Of a stretch of DNA of 32,692 nucleotides, positions 1 to 8,953 are shown in pieces; positions within the stretch are counted from its first letter, which is position 1; each line of letters begins with the position of its first letter. Source of the stretch: Streptomyces sp. SID3212 (GTDB lineage: Bacteria; Actinomycetota; Actinomycetes; Streptomycetales; Streptomycetaceae); assembly GCF_009865405.1 (NCBI RefSeq), contig NZ_WWJY01000937.1:1-32692 (forward strand). Direction: 5' to 3'. Under the pieces are notes generated by a model. It did not search any database, was not told where the DNA came from, and saw nothing but the letters and a program-made list of their open reading frames with translations. The position numbers and the translations under genes were made by a program.

Positions 1-669
1 GTCGTACGTACGCTCCAGGCCCGAGCGGCCCACCTGGTCCGAGCGCAGGTACGGCGAGAGGGTGTCCTGCGCCTTGGTGATCTCCTCGTCGGTGACGGGC
101 GAGAGATAGCCGAGCACCTGCGAGGTGTTGGCGAGACCGGGCGCGGCGTAGCGGCGGACGGCCGTGGGCTCCGCGGTGATGCCGGGGAAGTCCTCCGTGC
201 GTTCACGGATCTGGAGGGCCTGCTGGGTGGTGGCCTCGTCGGTCACCGGGATCGGCTGGTAGGGCGACCCGTTCCAACACGGCTGCGGCGTCTTCGCGTC
301 GCACAGCCTGACCTTGTCGGTCACGTCCTTGGGCTTGACCCCGAGGACGTCCGCGAGCCGGGCGAGGACCGCCTTGCCGTCGTCCCGCATCTTCATCAGT
401 TCGGTACGGCTGGCCGAGACGACCAGCCGGGTCTCGTTGTCCGCGAGCGGCACCCCGCGCGTGTCCAGGATCGACCCGCGCACGGCCGGCTCGACCACCT
501 GCTGGACGTGGTTGTTCTTCGCCTCGTCCGTGTACTCCTGGCCGTTGCGCACCTGGAGGTACCAGAGCCGGCCGCCGAGCGTGAGCAGCAGCGAGAACAC
601 CAGGACCTGGATGACGATCAGCCGGGTCTTGACCCGGGGCGTCCGGCCCGTCTCCGGGATGTTGCTCAC
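1..669 (-). CDS. mrdA: Penicillin-binding protein 2 (elongasome transpeptidase), N-terminal part
   Basis: Class B PBP that cross-links peptidoglycan in the Mre/Rod elongation complex at the membrane. Only the first 223 codons are in the window; the gene continues past position 1, so the transpeptidase domain is not visible. What is seen: a GTG start, a short cytosolic segment, one membrane anchor at about residues 12-30 (LIVIQVLVFSLLLTLGG), then the N-terminal dimerisation/pedestal region with RGSILDTRG and, at the edge, GRSGLERTYD, both typical of class B PBPs. The start GTG overlaps the mreD stop by 4 nt (GTGA), which implies translational coupling and makes it the last visible gene of mreB-mreC-mreD-mrdA. 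No tracked frame reports this gene because its stop lies outside the window; I read it by translating the minus strand. Confidence 0.93.
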   Translation of the reverse strand, partial: MSNIPETGRTPRVKTRLIVIQVLVFSLLLTLGGRLWYLQVRNGQEYTDEAKNNHVQQVVEPAVRGSILDTRGVPLADNETRLVVSASRTELMKMRDDGKAVLARLADVLGVKPKDVTDKVRLCDAKTPQPCWNGSPYQPIPVTDEATTQQALQIRERTEDFPGITAEPTAVRRYAAPGLANTSQVLGYLSPVTDEEITKAQDTLSPYLRSDQVGRSGLERTYD

Positions 670-1340
670 AGCCGTTTCACCCCCTTGATACGGCCCGCTC
701 GGGCGGCCCGGCCGCGCGCGGCCTTCACCCGCAGCCCGCCGCGCTGGCTCCCGATCTTGAGGCCCGTACCGGTGGTGAGCCAGCCGGCCGCGACGTCACC
801 GCCGCCGCCTCCGGCGCTCTGTGCCTCGGAGAGCGGATTGTTGTCGGCGCGTCTGGCCAGCCACATGATGAGCGGGACGGTGAACGGCGCGAGCAGCAGG
901 TCGTAGACGGCCGCGGTGAACAGCAGGCTGCCGAGGCCCACATGGCGGGCCGCGTTGTCCCCGACGAGGGCGCCGACGCCCGCGTACAGCAGGGTCGAGC
1001 CGACGGCCGCGCCGACGACCACGGCCATCGGGCCGAGGGCGGACCTGAGCTGGCCGTTCTCGGGGCGGGCCAGGCCCGCCAGGTAGCCGATGACGCAGAG
1101 CACCAGCGCGTAGCGTCCCGCGGCGTGGTCGGCGGGCGGGGCCAGGTCCGCGAGCAGCCCCGCGAAGAACCCGATGAGGGCGCCGCCGACATGCCCGTAC
1201 ACGAACGCCAGGGCGAGCACGACGAGGAGCATCAGGTCGGGGACGGCGCCGGGAAGCTGGAGGCGGGCGAGGACGGTCACCTGGATGACCAGGGCTACCA
1301 CGACCAGCGTGGCCGAGAGCAGCATCCGGTTGAAGCGCAT
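666..1340 (-). CDS. mreD: Rod shape-determining protein MreD
   Basis: Integral membrane component of the Mre complex, which in Streptomyces acts mainly in spore-wall and aerial-hyphal wall synthesis (family knowledge). The 224-residue product has about five hydrophobic segments between residues 5 and 160 (for example LLLVVLALAFVYGHVGG and AVVVGAAVGSTLLYAGVGAL), followed by a basic, Gly/Arg/Lys-rich cytosolic tail of about 60 residues, longer than the tail of proteobacterial MreD. The ATG start lies 11 nt after the mreC stop and the stop overlaps the mrdA start, so it is firmly inside the mre operon. The ribosome binding site is weak, consistent with coupling to mreC. Confidence 0.93.
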   Translation of the reverse strand: MRFNRMLLSATLVVVALVIQVTVLARLQLPGAVPDLMLLVVLALAFVYGHVGGALIGFFAGLLADLAPPADHAAGRYALVLCVIGYLAGLARPENGQLRSALGPMAVVVGAAVGSTLLYAGVGALVGDNAARHVGLGSLLFTAAVYDLLLAPFTVPLIMWLARRADNNPLSEAQSAGGGGGDVAAGWLTTGTGLKIGSQRGGLRVKAARGRAARAGRIKGVKRL

Positions 1341-1351
1341 GGGGATCAGCT

Positions 1352-2305
1352 CTACCTCTGCTCGTCGACAATCTGCCCCGCGTCGGCGCCTGCGGTCGGC
1401 GACGGGGTGACCGTGACGGTGACGGTGGGGGTGGGCGTGGGCTTCGGCTTGGCCGGCAGGACGGTGTCCCGCGGGTCCTCCCGGGGCGCCTGGACGACGA
1501 CGCCGACGATGTCGAGCTTGGTGAAGCCGACGAACGGCCGTACGTACACGGTCCGGGTGAGGTCGCCGCCGGCCGGGTCCACACGTACGACCGTGCCGAC
1601 CGGGACGCCGGGCACGAAGGGCTTGTCCTTGGCGGAACCGAAGGTCACCAGCCGGTCGCCCGTCCTGACCTTGGCCTTGCCGTTGAGCAGCTGGACGGCG
1701 AGCGGGCGGTCGCCCTGCCCGGTGGCGAAGCCCAGTTCGTCGGACTTCTCCATCCGGGTGCCGACGGTGAAGTCCGGGTCGTTGGCGAGCAGGACGGTCG
1801 CGGTGCCGGGTCCCACGGTGGTGACGCGGCCGACCAGTCCGTCCCCGTTGAGTACGGTCATGTCCCGCCGGATGCCGTCGTTGGCACCGGCGTCGATGGT
1901 CACGGTCCAGGAGAAGCCCTGGGCCGCTCCTATGGCGATGACCTCGGCGCCCTTGATGCCGTACTGCCCGGTGCCCGCCTTCTTGAGCATGTTGTCCAGC
2001 TCGCGGACCCGGCTGCGGTTGCGGTCGTCGCTGCCGAGCTTCTGCTTGAGCGCGGTGTTCTCCTGCTGGAGCGCCGCGATGCGGTCGTGGCGCTCGCCGG
2101 AGTCCCGTACGGCTCCGATGGCGTTGCCGACCGGGTCGACCGCGGAGGCGACACCGTTCTCGACGGGACCGAAGACGGAGGCGGCTGCCTGCCGCGCGCC
2201 GTCGACCGGGGATTCCTCACCCCCGCGGATGTCCACCGTGATCAGTGCGAACGCGATGGCGATCAGCAGCACCAGGAGCAGCCGGCTCTCCTTTGTGTCC
2301 CTCAC
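1352..2305 (-). CDS. mreC: Rod shape-determining protein MreC
   Basis: Bitopic membrane protein that scaffolds the peptidoglycan elongation machinery outside the membrane. With the GTG at 2305 it has 317 residues: a short basic N-terminus (VRDTKESR), one membrane helix at about residues 9-24, a coiled coil at about 60-100 (RIAALQQENTALKQKL), the two-barrel MreC core (KGAEVIAIGAAQGFSWTV onward), and a Pro/Thr/Val-rich C-terminal tail (PKPTPTPTVTVTVTPSPT). An upstream in-frame GTG at 2422 would add 39 residues; I prefer 2305 because the protein then begins like the Streptomyces MreC I know and a GAGGAAGG sequence lies about 14 nt upstream. That spacing is long, so the start is not certain. It is the second gene of the mre operon. 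Confidence 0.9.
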   Translation of the reverse strand: MRDTKESRLLLVLLIAIAFALITVDIRGGEESPVDGARQAAASVFGPVENGVASAVDPVGNAIGAVRDSGERHDRIAALQQENTALKQKLGSDDRNRSRVRELDNMLKKAGTGQYGIKGAEVIAIGAAQGFSWTVTIDAGANDGIRRDMTVLNGDGLVGRVTTVGPGTATVLLANDPDFTVGTRMEKSDELGFATGQGDRPLAVQLLNGKAKVRTGDRLVTFGSAKDKPFVPGVPVGTVVRVDPAGGDLTRTVYVRPFVGFTKLDIVGVVVQAPREDPRDTVLPAKPKPTPTPTVTVTVTPSPTAGADAGQIVDEQR

Positions 2306-2427
2306 GTGCGGCGGCCGTGCCTTCCTCGTAGGAATGGTTGTGCCTGTGTGTCGACGATCAGCTGGGTCGGTGTTCCGCTTGGTCAACGAGCCGCCGTACG
2401 GGGAGAAGCGGGCTCCCGCCACGGGAA

Positions 2428-2454
2428 CCCCCGGACCCGCGAGGGGACCGGGGG
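2428..2454 (-). terminator. Hairpin between mreB and mreC (possible partial terminator)
   Basis: Inverted repeat CCCCCGG / CCGGGGG with a 13-nt loop, 26 nt downstream of the mreB stop and before the mreC start. There is no T-run. It could attenuate read-through so that mreB is made in excess over mreCD-mrdA; this is inference. Confidence 0.4.
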
Positions 2455-2479
2455 CACGCGCGTGTCCGGCGCGGTCTGT

Positions 2480-3499
2480 TCAGCGGCGCGGCTGGGCGTC
2501 CAGGACCTGCTGGAGCGCCTCGAACTCCTCGACGCACTTGCCGGATCCGAGCGCGACGGAGTCCAGCGGGTTCTCGGCGATGTGGATGGGCATGCCGGTC
2601 TCCCGGCGCAGTCGCTCGTCGAGGCCGCGCAGGAGGGCGCCGCCACCGGTGAGCACGATCCCGCGGTCCATCACGTCGCCCGACAGCTCGGGCGGGCACT
2701 TGTCGAGCGTCGTCTTCACGGCGTCGACGATCGCGTTGACCGGTTCCTCGATGGCCTTGCGCACCTCGGCCGCGGAGATGACCACGGTCTTCGGAAGCCC
2801 GGAGACGAGGTCGCGGCCGCGGATCTCGGTGTGCTCGTCCTTGTCGAGGTCGTACGCGGAACCGATGGTGATCTTGATGCTCTCGGCGGTCCGCTCACCG
2901 AGGAGGAGGGAGTACTCCTTCTTGATGTGCTGGATGATCGCGTTGTCCAGCTCGTCCCCGGCGACCCGGATGGACTGCGCCGTGACGATCCCGCCGAGCG
3001 AGATGACGGCGACCTCCGTGGTGCCACCGCCGATGTCGACGACCATGTTGCCCGTGGCCTCATGGACAGGGAGTCCGGAGCCGATGGCCGCGGCCATGGG
3101 CTCTTCGATGATGTGGACCTGGCGTGCGCCCGCCTGGGTGGATGCCTCGATGACCGCACGGCGCTCGACGCCCGTGATGCCCGAGGGCACACAGACGACG
3201 ACGCGCGGGCGGGCCAGATAGCGGCGCTTGTGGATCTTCAGGATGAAGTACCGCAGCATGCGCTCGGTGATCTCGAAGTCGGCGATGACACCGTCCTTCA
3301 GCGGCCGGACGGCAACGATGTTGCCCGGCGTCCGGCCGATCATCTTCTTCGCTTCGGCGCCGACCGCGAGAATGCCGCCCGTGTTGGTGTTGATGGCGAC
3401 GACGGACGGCTCGTTGAGGACGATCCCCCGGCCTCTGACGTACACCAGCGTGTTGGCGGTCCCGAGGTCGACAGCCATGTCACGGCCGATGAACGACAT
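2480..3499 (-). CDS. mreB: Actin-like rod shape-determining protein MreB
   Basis: Bacterial actin homologue; it polymerises with ATP under the membrane and positions the elongasome, and in Streptomyces it is needed for the spore wall (family knowledge). The 339-residue product starting [11 protein letters not shown] shows all actin-fold nucleotide motifs: phosphate-1 DLGTANT near residue 10, phosphate-2 [12 protein letters not shown] near 160, and the adenosine motif [13 protein letters not shown] near 290. An upstream ATG at 3511 (MGNN...) is possible, but GGGGAA sits 4 nt before the ATG at 3499 and the family begins there, so 3499 is chosen. It is first in the mre operon; ndk upstream ends in its own terminator, so mreB should have a promoter in 3500-3690. 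Confidence 0.96.
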   Translation of the reverse strand: MSFIGRDMAVDLGTANTLVYVRGRGIVLNEPSVVAINTNTGGILAVGAEAKKMIGRTPGNIVAVRPLKDGVIADFEITERMLRYFILKIHKRRYLARPRVVVCVPSGITGVERRAVIEASTQAGARQVHIIEEPMAAAIGSGLPVHEATGNMVVDIGGGTTEVAVISLGGIVTAQSIRVAGDELDNAIIQHIKKEYSLLLGERTAESIKITIGSAYDLDKDEHTEIRGRDLVSGLPKTVVISAAEVRKAIEEPVNAIVDAVKTTLDKCPPELSGDVMDRGIVLTGGGALLRGLDERLRRETGMPIHIAENPLDSVALGSGKCVEEFEALQQVLDAQPRR

Positions 3500-3693
3500 G
3501 TTGTTCCCCATGAGGATGCGTCTGGCCTTCCCGATCCAAGCGTGTGACGGCTTTTCAGGAGGGCGAGGTGGGTGCTGTGGCTTGGAGGGTCATCGTAGTG
3601 CCGCCCGCACGCAGACGGCGCGGTGGCCCACCTCAGTAAAGGTGACGATGTTTCGCACCATTGCGTTCCCGGAATCGGCTCTCATATGCCGCA

Positions 3694-3719
3694 GGGCGAC
3701 CGAATTCCTTCGGTCGCCC
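3694..3719 (-). terminator. Rho-independent-type hairpin after ndk
   Basis: Perfect 11-bp stem GGGCGACCGAA / TTCGGTCGCCC with a TTCC loop, 33 nt beyond the ndk stop. It lacks a T-tract, as is usual in Streptomyces. It separates the valS-ndk cluster from the mreB operon. Confidence 0.75.
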
Positions 3720-3751
3720 CAGGGCTTCACGGCCGTTTGGCTGACACGCGG

Positions 3752-4162
3752 TCAGGAAAGTCCGGGGAAGAAAAGCTTCAGTTCCCGAATGGCGGACTCT
3801 TCGGAGTCCGAAGCGTGGATGAGATTCTCCCGGACAATCGTGCCGAAGTCCCCCCGGATGGACCCCGGCGCTGCGGCGATCGGGTCAGTCGGCCCGGCGA
3901 GGGCGCGTACGCCTTCGATGACCCGCTCGCCCTCGACCACCAGTGCGACGACCGGACCCGAGGCCATGAACGCGACCAGCGGCTCGTAGAAGGGCCGGCC
4001 CTTGTGCTCGCCGTAGTGCTGCTCCAGCGTCTCGTGATCGAGCGTGCGCAGCTCCAGCGCGGCGATGGTCCAGCCCGCCTTGCGCTCGATACGGCCGATG
4101 ATCTCGCCGACCAGTCCGCGGCGGACGGCATCGGGCTTGAGCAGGACGAGCGTACGGCTCAC
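3752..4162 (-). CDS. ndk: Nucleoside diphosphate kinase
   Basis: Cytosolic enzyme transferring the gamma phosphate between NTPs and NDPs through a phosphohistidine. The 136-residue length is standard for the family. Visible motifs are the N-terminal TLVLLKPDAV and the active-site NLIHASDS, where His116 is the phosphorylated residue. Translation starts at a GTG preceded by GAAGGAG at good spacing. It lies 65 nt downstream of the DUF4233 gene on the same strand and is followed by a strong hairpin, so it is probably the last gene of the folC-DUF4233-ndk unit. The C-terminus is short, as in other actinobacterial Ndk proteins. Confidence 0.97.
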   Translation of the reverse strand: MSRTLVLLKPDAVRRGLVGEIIGRIERKAGWTIAALELRTLDHETLEQHYGEHKGRPFYEPLVAFMASGPVVALVVEGERVIEGVRALAGPTDPIAAAPGSIRGDFGTIVRENLIHASDSEESAIRELKLFFPGLS

Positions 4163-4227
4163 GGTACGGGCTCCTTCGGGTGCGGGATGCGGGTGCTCAG
4201 AGGCTACAGGGCGCCCGGCGACCCCCC

Positions 4228-4590
4228 TTACGCAGCGTCAGCCTCTACCGGGGACTCGGCCGCCTGGGCGGCCCACCGGGCCTTCGTCTCGTCGATGATC
4301 CGGCCGTAGTGGACCGACGCCCACCACAGCGCGGTGAATACCGGGCCAAGGACGAACATCGCCGGTACGACCACTCCGCCGGCGATGAGCGCGACGTGGA
4401 ACGCCCAGCCGAGCGCCACCCCGCCGGGGCGGGTGATCAGTCCGCAGAGCAGAACGGACAGGAGCATCGCGACCCCGCAGACCGTCCAGACCGTTCCCGT
4501 CGACAGATCGCCCGACTTCATCGCGACCAGTCCGGCAAATCCGATGACGAAGAATTCAGCGATCAGAGTGGACGCACACAGCGTACGCAT
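4228..4590 (-). CDS. DUF4233 small membrane protein next to folC
   Basis: A 120-residue protein of unknown function with four predicted membrane helices (about residues 5-24, 32-52, 57-78 and 80-98) and an acidic/Ala-rich C-terminal tail (AAQAAESPVEADAA). It matches my memory of DUF4233, an actinobacterial family almost always encoded directly after folC. The ATG is 5 nt past the folC stop, and GGAAGG inside the end of folC can serve as its ribosome binding site, so the two are translationally linked. The constant neighbourhood suggests a role tied to folate or to the following ndk, but nothing in the sequence shows catalytic residues and I propose no function. Confidence 0.85.
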   Translation of the reverse strand: MRTLCASTLIAEFFVIGFAGLVAMKSGDLSTGTVWTVCGVAMLLSVLLCGLITRPGGVALGWAFHVALIAGGVVVPAMFVLGPVFTALWWASVHYGRIIDETKARWAAQAAESPVEADAA

Positions 4591-4595
4591 CGAAT

Positions 4596-6110
4596 TCAGC
4601 GCCTTCCCAGAAGCAGCCGGGCCTCGCCCACCGTGATGACGGAACCCGTCACCAGAACACCGGCCCCGGCGAACTCCCCGTCGTCCTCGGCGAGCGTGAT
4701 CGCCGCCTCCAGCGCGTCGTCCAGCCGCGCCTCGACCACCACCCGCTCGTCGCCGAACACCTCGACGGCGACGGCGGCCAGCTCGTCCACGTCCATCGCG
4801 CGATGGCTGGAGTTCTGGGTCACCACCAGCTCCGTACAGATCGGCTCCAGCGCTTCGAGCACCCCGCGCACGTCCTTGCCCTCGCTCGACCCGACCACCC
4901 CGATGAGCCGGCTGAACCCGAACGACTCGGTGATGCCGTCGGCCGCCGCCCGCGCGCCCGCCGGGTTGTGCGCCGCGTCCAGCACCACCGTGGGCGAGCT
5001 CCGCATCACCTCCAGGCGACCCGGCGAGGAGACCGACGCGAACGCCTTGCGGACCGTGTCCATGTCCAGCGGACGCGCGTGCTCCGCGCCGACCCCGAAG
5101 AACGCCTCCACGGCCGTCAGCGCCACCGCCGCGTTGTGCGCCTGGTGGGCCCCGTACAGCGGGAGGAACACCTGCTCGTACTCGCCTCCGAGGCCGCGCA
5201 GCGTCAGCAGCTGCCCGCCGACGGCGACCTCCCGGGCGACGATCCCGAACTCCAGGCCCTCGCGGGCCACGGTCGCGTCGACCTCGGCGGCCTTCTTGAG
5301 CATCACCTGCGCCGCGTCGACCGGCTGCTGCGCCAGGACGACCGTCGCGCCCGCCTTGATGATCCCGGACTTCTCCACGGCGATCTCGCCGGGCGTCGAC
5401 CCGAGCCGGTCCGTGTGGTCCAGGTCGACGGGGGTGACGACGGCCACCGACGCGTCGATGACGTTCGTCGCGTCCCAGCTGCCGCCCATGCCGACCTCGA
5501 TGACCGCCACGTCCACCGGCGCGTCCGCGAACGCGGCGTACGCCATGCCCGTCAGCACCTCGAAGAACGACAGCCGGTGCTCCTGCGCCGCGTCGACCAT
5601 CTCGACGAACGCCTTGATGTCGTCGTACGTCTCCACGAAACGCTCGGCCGGGATCGGCTCGCCGTCCAGGCTGATCCGCTCGGTGACGGACTGGACGTGC
5701 GGGCTCGTGTACCGGCCGGTCCGCAGCTCGAAGGCGCCGAGCAGCGCCTCGATCATGCGGGCCGTGGACGTCTTGCCGTTGGTGCCGGTGATGTGGATCG
5801 TCGGGTACGCGCGCTGGGGGTCGCCCAGCACGTCCATCAGGGCCTCGATCCGGGCCAGCGAGGGGTCGAGCTTCGTCTCCCCCCACCGCCCGGCGAGCTC
5901 CTGCTCGACGGCGCGCAGCGCCTGGTCCACCTCGGGGTCCTCGGGGCGGGAGGGCACCTCGTCACCCCGGCGCGGCCCGGCCTGGGCGCGCAGGGTGCGG
6001 CTGCCCGCCTCGATCACCGCGAGGTCGGGGTCTCGGTCTGTCTCGGCGCCGACGATCTCGTCGAATTCGTCGTACTCGCCGGGCTGGTCGGAAGGACGGT
6101 GCTCACTCAC
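4596..6110 (-). CDS. folC: Dihydrofolate synthase / folylpolyglutamate synthase
   Basis: Mur-ligase-family enzyme that joins glutamate to dihydropteroate and extends the polyglutamate chain of folates in the cytosol. The 504-residue product has the P-loop HITGTNGKTSTARM near residue 107, the Mur-ligase motif IEVGMGGSWDATN near 199, LDHTDRLG near 233, and the C-terminal-domain LDAAHNPAGARA near 377. A non-conserved acidic extension of about 75 residues precedes the catalytic core, typical for Streptomyces FolC. The start lies 82 nt after the valS stop. A large hairpin lies in that gap, so folC may depend on read-through or on its own promoter. It is followed closely by the DUF4233 gene and ndk. 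Confidence 0.96.
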   Translation of the reverse strand: MSEHRPSDQPGEYDEFDEIVGAETDRDPDLAVIEAGSRTLRAQAGPRRGDEVPSRPEDPEVDQALRAVEQELAGRWGETKLDPSLARIEALMDVLGDPQRAYPTIHITGTNGKTSTARMIEALLGAFELRTGRYTSPHVQSVTERISLDGEPIPAERFVETYDDIKAFVEMVDAAQEHRLSFFEVLTGMAYAAFADAPVDVAVIEVGMGGSWDATNVIDASVAVVTPVDLDHTDRLGSTPGEIAVEKSGIIKAGATVVLAQQPVDAAQVMLKKAAEVDATVAREGLEFGIVAREVAVGGQLLTLRGLGGEYEQVFLPLYGAHQAHNAAVALTAVEAFFGVGAEHARPLDMDTVRKAFASVSSPGRLEVMRSSPTVVLDAAHNPAGARAAADGITESFGFSRLIGVVGSSEGKDVRGVLEALEPICTELVVTQNSSHRAMDVDELAAVAVEVFGDERVVVEARLDDALEAAITLAEDDGEFAGAGVLVTGSVITVGEARLLLGRR

Positions 6111-6137
6111 ACGGCCAGTCTACGGAGCGCGCCGTCC

Positions 6138-6178
6138 CCGTCCGCCGGACGGGCCGTTTTCGGCCCTCCGGCGGACGG
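6138..6178 (-). terminator. Long GC hairpin between valS and folC
   Basis: Outer 12-bp stem CCGTCCGCCGGA / TCCGGCGGACGG and inner 6-bp stem GGGCCG / CGGCCC closed by a TTTT loop, with a single bulged C between the stems. It sits 15 nt past the valS stop and ends 28 nt before the folC start. It should terminate most valS transcripts. Confidence 0.75.
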
Positions 6179-6192
6179 GAACAGGGTTGCGC

Positions 6193-8817
6193 TCAGCCCT
6201 GCGGCAGGCCCGCGATCTGCGCGGTGATCCGCTCGATGTCCGTCTCGGCCTTGGCCAGGCGCGTACGGATCTTGTCCACGACGTTGTCCGGCGCCTTCGC
6301 CAGGAACGCCTCGTTGCCGAGCTTCGCCGTCGCCTGCGCCTTCTCCTTCTCGGCCGCGCCCAGGTCCTTCGTCAGCCGCTTGTGCTCGGCCTCGACGTCG
6401 ATCGTCCCGGACAGGTCGAGAGCCACCGTCGTGCCCGCGACCGGCAGGGTGGCGGTGGCGTGGAACCCGTCGCCCTCCGGCTGGAGCCGGAGGACCTGGC
6501 GGATGGCCGCCTCGTGCGCGGCCAGGGACGTACCGGACAGGTCGAGGCGGGCCGGGACCTTCTGGCCGGGCTGGAGGCCCTGGTCGGCGCGGAAGCGGCG
6601 GACCTCGGTGATCACCTGCTGGAGGTGCTCGATCTCCCGCTCGGCGTCCTGGTCACGGAACCCGCTGTCGGCCGGCCAGTCGGCGATGACGACCGACTCC
6701 TTGCTGGTAAGGGTCGTCCACAGCGTCTCGGTGACGAAGGGGACGACGGGGTGGAGGAGGCGCAGGGTCACGTCCAGGACCTCACCGAGGACCCGGCCGG
6801 AGACCTTGGCCTGCTCGCCGCCGTCGAAGAAGGTGGTCTTGGACAGCTCGACGTACCAGTCGAAGACCTCGTCCCACGCGAAGTGGAACAGGGTGTCCGA
6901 GAGCTTCGCGAACTGGTAGTCGTCGTAGTACGCGTCGACCTGGGCGACCGTCTCGCCGAGCCGCGACAGGATCCAGCGGTCGGTGGCCGACATCTGTTCG
7001 GGCGCGGGCAGCGGGCCGTCGACCGTCGCGCCGTTCATCATCGCGAAGCGGGTGGCGTTCCAGATCTTGTTGGCGAAGTTGCGGGAGCCCTGGACCCAGT
7101 CCTCGCCGATCGGCACGTCGACGCCGGGGTTCGCACCGCGCGCGAGCGTGAAACGGACCGCGTCGGAGCCGTACTTGTCCATCCAGTCCAGCGGATTGAC
7201 CGCGTTGCCGAAGGACTTGGACATCTTCTTGCCGAACTGGTCACGGACCATGCCGTGCAGGGCGATGGTGTGGAACGGCGGGGTGCCGTCCATCGCGTAC
7301 AGGCCGAACAGCATCATCCGGGCGACCCAGAAGAAGAGGATGTCGTAGCCCGTGACCAGGACCGAGTTCGGGTAGAACTTCTCCAGGCTCGGGGTCTGTT
7401 CGGGCCAGCCGAGTGTCGAGAACGGCCAGAGGGCGGACGAGAACCAGGTGTCCAGGACGTCGGTGTCCTGGCTCCAGCCCTCACCCGTCGGCGGCTCCTC
7501 GTCCGGGCCGACACAGACCGTCTCACCGTCCGGGCCGTGCCAGACCGGGATCCGGTGGCCCCACCACAACTGCCGGGAGATGTTCCAGTCCCTGAGGTCG
7601 TCGACCCAGGCGAAGTAGCGGGACTCCATCTCCTTCGGGTGGATCGTGACACGTCCGTCGCGGACCGCGTCACCGGCCGCCTTGGCGAGGGTGGCGACCT
7701 TGACCCACCACTGGAGGGAGAGCCGGGGCTCGACGGTCGTCTTGCAGCGCGAGCAGTGGCCGACGGAGTGGACGTACGGACGTTTCTCCGCGACGATCCG
7801 GCCGTCCGCGCGCAGGGCCGCGACGATGGCGGAACGCGCCTCGAACCGGTCGAGTCCCTGGAAGGGCCCGGGGACGGTGATGACGGCCCGCTCGTCCATG
7901 ACCGTGATGTTCGGCAGGTCGTGCCGCCGGCCGATCTCGAAGTCGTTCGGGTCGTGGGCCGGGGTGACCTTGACCGCGCCGGTGCCGAACTCGGGGTCGA
8001 CGTGGGTGTCGGCGACGACCGGGATCGTACGGTCGGTCAGCGGCAGCCTGATCCGCTCGCCGACGAGGTGCGCGTACCGCTCGTCGTCCGGGTGGACCGC
8101 GACGGCCGTGTCACCGAGCATCGTCTCGGCGCGGGTGGTCGCGACCACCAGGGTCTCCTCGCCCTCGCCGTACGTGATGGAGACCAGCTCGCCGTCGTCG
8201 TCCTGGTACTCGACCTCGATGTCGGAGATCGCGGTGAGGCAGCGCGGACACCAGTTGATGATCCGCTCGGCGCGGTAGATCAGCCCGTCGTCGAACAGCC
8301 GCTTGAAGATGGTCTGGACGGCCTCGGACAGCCCCTCGTCCATCGTGAACCGCTCACGGGACCAGGCGACACCGTCACCGAGCCGCCGCATCTGCCCGGA
8401 GATCTGGCCGCCGGACTCTTCCTTCCACTGCCAGACCCGCTCGACGAACGCCTCACGGCCCAGGTCCTGCCGGGACTTGCCCTCTTTCGCGAGCTCGCGT
8501 TCGACGACGTTCTGCGTGGCGATACCGGCGTGGTCCATGCCGGGCTGCCACAGCGTCTCGTACCCCTGCATCCGCTTACGGCGGGTCAGGGCGTCGATGA
8601 TCGTGTGCTCGAAGGCGTGCCCGAGGTGCAGGCTGCCCGTGACGTTCGGCGGCGGGATGACGATCGTGTACGGAGGCTTGTCGCTCTTCGCGTCCGCCTC
8701 GAAGTAACCGCGATCTACCCAGCGCTCGTACAGTTTCCCCTCCACCTCGGCCGGCGCGTACTGGGTCGGCAGTTCGGGGGTGCTGGCTGGCTGCGGGTGC
8801 TGAGCGTTCTCGGTCAC
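6193..8817 (-). CDS. valS: Valyl-tRNA synthetase
   Basis: Class I aminoacyl-tRNA synthetase charging tRNA-Val with valine, with an editing domain against threonine. The 874-residue product carries the HIGH-type motif [14 protein letters not shown] near residue 55, the CP1 editing domain from about 170 to 350 ([15 protein letters not shown]), the KMSKS loop [10 protein letters not shown] near 530, an anticodon-binding domain, and a C-terminal coiled coil from about 810 ([19 protein letters not shown]), the tRNA-core-contacting arm of ValRS. It starts at a GTG without a clear ribosome binding site. The 136 nt upstream shared with the divergent Pro-rich gene are too short for a typical T-box leader, and I see no T-box motif. 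Confidence 0.98.
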   Translation of the reverse strand: MTENAQHPQPASTPELPTQYAPAEVEGKLYERWVDRGYFEADAKSDKPPYTIVIPPPNVTGSLHLGHAFEHTIIDALTRRKRMQGYETLWQPGMDHAGIATQNVVERELAKEGKSRQDLGREAFVERVWQWKEESGGQISGQMRRLGDGVAWSRERFTMDEGLSEAVQTIFKRLFDDGLIYRAERIINWCPRCLTAISDIEVEYQDDDGELVSITYGEGEETLVVATTRAETMLGDTAVAVHPDDERYAHLVGERIRLPLTDRTIPVVADTHVDPEFGTGAVKVTPAHDPNDFEIGRRHDLPNITVMDERAVITVPGPFQGLDRFEARSAIVAALRADGRIVAEKRPYVHSVGHCSRCKTTVEPRLSLQWWVKVATLAKAAGDAVRDGRVTIHPKEMESRYFAWVDDLRDWNISRQLWWGHRIPVWHGPDGETVCVGPDEEPPTGEGWSQDTDVLDTWFSSALWPFSTLGWPEQTPSLEKFYPNSVLVTGYDILFFWVARMMLFGLYAMDGTPPFHTIALHGMVRDQFGKKMSKSFGNAVNPLDWMDKYGSDAVRFTLARGANPGVDVPIGEDWVQGSRNFANKIWNATRFAMMNGATVDGPLPAPEQMSATDRWILSRLGETVAQVDAYYDDYQFAKLSDTLFHFAWDEVFDWYVELSKTTFFDGGEQAKVSGRVLGEVLDVTLRLLHPVVPFVTETLWTTLTSKESVVIADWPADSGFRDQDAEREIEHLQQVITEVRRFRADQGLQPGQKVPARLDLSGTSLAAHEAAIRQVLRLQPEGDGFHATATLPVAGTTVALDLSGTIDVEAEHKRLTKDLGAAEKEKAQATAKLGNEAFLAKAPDNVVDKIRTRLAKAETDIERITAQIAGLPQG

Positions 8818-8953
8818 GGGCCCAGTTTAGAGGTGTCACGGCCCTGTCCTGAAACGAGATGTTCCGTAACGGTGCCGCCCCCGGCGATCCCCAGGGGTGA
8901 CCCTTCCGTCAGGATGTTCGCATCGCATAAAGCATCTGGAGGGGACAGATCAC

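Noticed and set aside
2306..2422. N-terminal extension of MreC (GTG 2422)
   Set aside because: The extra 39 residues precede the family-typical start VRDTKESRLLL, and the mreB-mreC hairpin lies immediately upstream of that GTG.
942..3221. Very long plus-strand open frames opposite the mre genes (similar cases at 4180-10005, 10002-11624 and 13171-14985)
   Set aside because: They are antisense mirrors of well-supported genes; the extreme GC bias removes stop codons. Their products are Arg/Gly/Val/Asp-rich and lack domains or ribosome binding sites.
8818..8953. T-box or riboswitch leader for valS
   Set aside because: The region is only 136 nt, shared with a divergent gene, and lacks a T-box-like consensus or nested stems.
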